Assembly: GCF_002027705.1 (NCBI RefSeq)
Contig: NZ_MBTG01000016.1
Coordinates: forward strand, 1-64,000
Direction: 5' to 3'
DNA length: 64,000 nt
Source: Paenibacillus ferrarius
GTDB lineage: Bacteria > Bacillota > Bacilli > Paenibacillales > NBRC-103111
Shown here: positions 63,528 to 64,000 of the stretch, in pieces
Layout of the letters: each line of letters opens with the position of its first letter
Numbering within the stretch: position 1 is the first letter of the stretch
Program-made: the position numbers and the translations under genes
Notes under the pieces: model-generated
The model's input: the letters and a program-made list of their open reading frames with translations, nothing else
Database searches by the model: none
What the model was told of the DNA's origin: nothing

Positions 63528-64000
63528 TCATAACAGCTGCCGCCCATGACGCAAGATTTCATAATCCTCAAATGTTTTGATATTCGTGACAAAATTCAAA
63601 TCAATGCCGTTCTCTTGCAGGAAACGATCTCCCATTTCACTCCAAAAAACATGGTTCAATAACGCTGACACGCTGGTCTCTCCTTGGTTCAAGAGAGGTA
63701 CAATATGAGAGGCGCAGGCGCGATCGTAAATCCCATGCAGCGGAAACACCTCTCCGGCTACGAAGGGAACAACCGCTTCAAATCCATCCAGCTTTCTTTG
63801 CATCAACAGGTGACCGGCTTTACTGGAGATAAAGGGCATGTCGCAGCCGACAACCCAAACAGAAGCATATTTGGCTAAAGATAGAGCTGCATGCATGCCG
63901 CCAAGAGGCCCGTGGCCGACAAAAAAATCCGTTATAATACGAACTGAGCGGTCAACGATGTTTAAGTAGGGTGTGGGCTCATTGGTGACAACAATCATCT
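63528..64000 (-). CDS. mobA: Molybdenum cofactor guanylyltransferase, N-terminus outside the window
   Basis: The last ~157 residues of a MobA/NTP-transferase protein that attaches GMP to molybdopterin. GHGPLGGMHAALSLA and VWVVGCDMPFISSKAG (metal-binding Asp) are MobA hallmarks, and PLHGIYDRAC and DLNFVTNIKTFEDYE match the C-terminal part. The N-terminal GG-x-S-R-RMG nucleotide loop must lie beyond 64000. The gene is close to nitrate-type regulators, consistent with a molybdenum nitrate reductase or formate dehydrogenase elsewhere. Confidence 0.85.
   Translation of the reverse strand, partial: MIVVTNEPTPYLNIVDRSVRIITDFFVGHGPLGGMHAALSLAKYASVWVVGCDMPFISSKAGHLLMQRKLDGFEAVVPFVAGEVFPLHGIYDRACASHIVPLLNQGETSVSALLNHVFWSEMGDRFLQENGIDLNFVTNIKTFEDYEILRHGRQLL

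Overview
The window reads as chromosome of a Paenibacillus-like, endospore-former-type Gram-positive bacterium (Bacillota). The grounds are strong AGGAGG-type ribosome sites, many lipoprotein solute-binding proteins with a Cys lipobox, YesM/YesN-type two-component pairs tied to Lpl-type sugar importers, a B. subtilis-type Fnr with a C-terminal Cys cluster, and an iol operon. Base composition looks moderate, about half GC by eye. No rRNA, tRNA, CRISPR or phage genes were seen.

Layout. 1-1647: a complete-looking IS4-family element with 18-bp inverted ends. 1.9-6.1 kb: Fur-controlled Fe(III)-siderophore importer, with the operon and its binding lipoprotein divergent around two Fur boxes. 6.1-7.4 kb: a palindrome array, a GH16 gene remnant and a small ribbon-helix-helix gene. 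7.6-18.5 kb (minus): an eight-gene operon for an imported uronic-acid oligosaccharide (two permeases, binding protein, two Gfo/Idh/MocA oxidoreductases, a TIM-barrel isomerase, an unrecognised lyase-like protein, GH105). 18.8-28.0 kb (minus): iolD-E-C-A-J-G-B plus a LacI regulator, with twin operators at the promoter. 28.2-31.5 kb: divergent YesM/YesN pair. 31.7-34.3 kb: aroC and a beta-propeller lipoprotein. 34.4-40.7 kb (minus): a second Lpl-type importer with its own YesM/YesN pair and a cre-like site. 40.8-43.0 kb: LysR and an MFS exporter. 43.2-50.1 kb: sulfatase plus sugar importer, divergent from a two-component system. 50.2-52.3 kb: YeiH-type exporter and divergent LysR. 52.3-52.7 kb: an inverted copy of the 6.1-kb palindrome array.

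52.7-64.0 kb is an anaerobiosis island: an NreABC-like nitrate/redox regulatory set, fnr, and an adhE-pflB-pflA-hemerythrin-hemerythrin-usp gene string behind a perfect Fnr box, then a mobA gene cut by the window edge. Molybdenum cofactor, nitrate sensing and fermentation genes together suggest growth by nitrate respiration and mixed-acid/ethanol fermentation.

How it fits together: none of the three sugar importers has its own ATPase, so they presumably share an MsmX/UgpC-like one elsewhere. Each sits beside enzymes or sensors for its substrate. Most start sites were chosen by ribosome-site spacing; several obvious longer frames place an ATG directly on the Shine-Dalgarno, and the next start was preferred.
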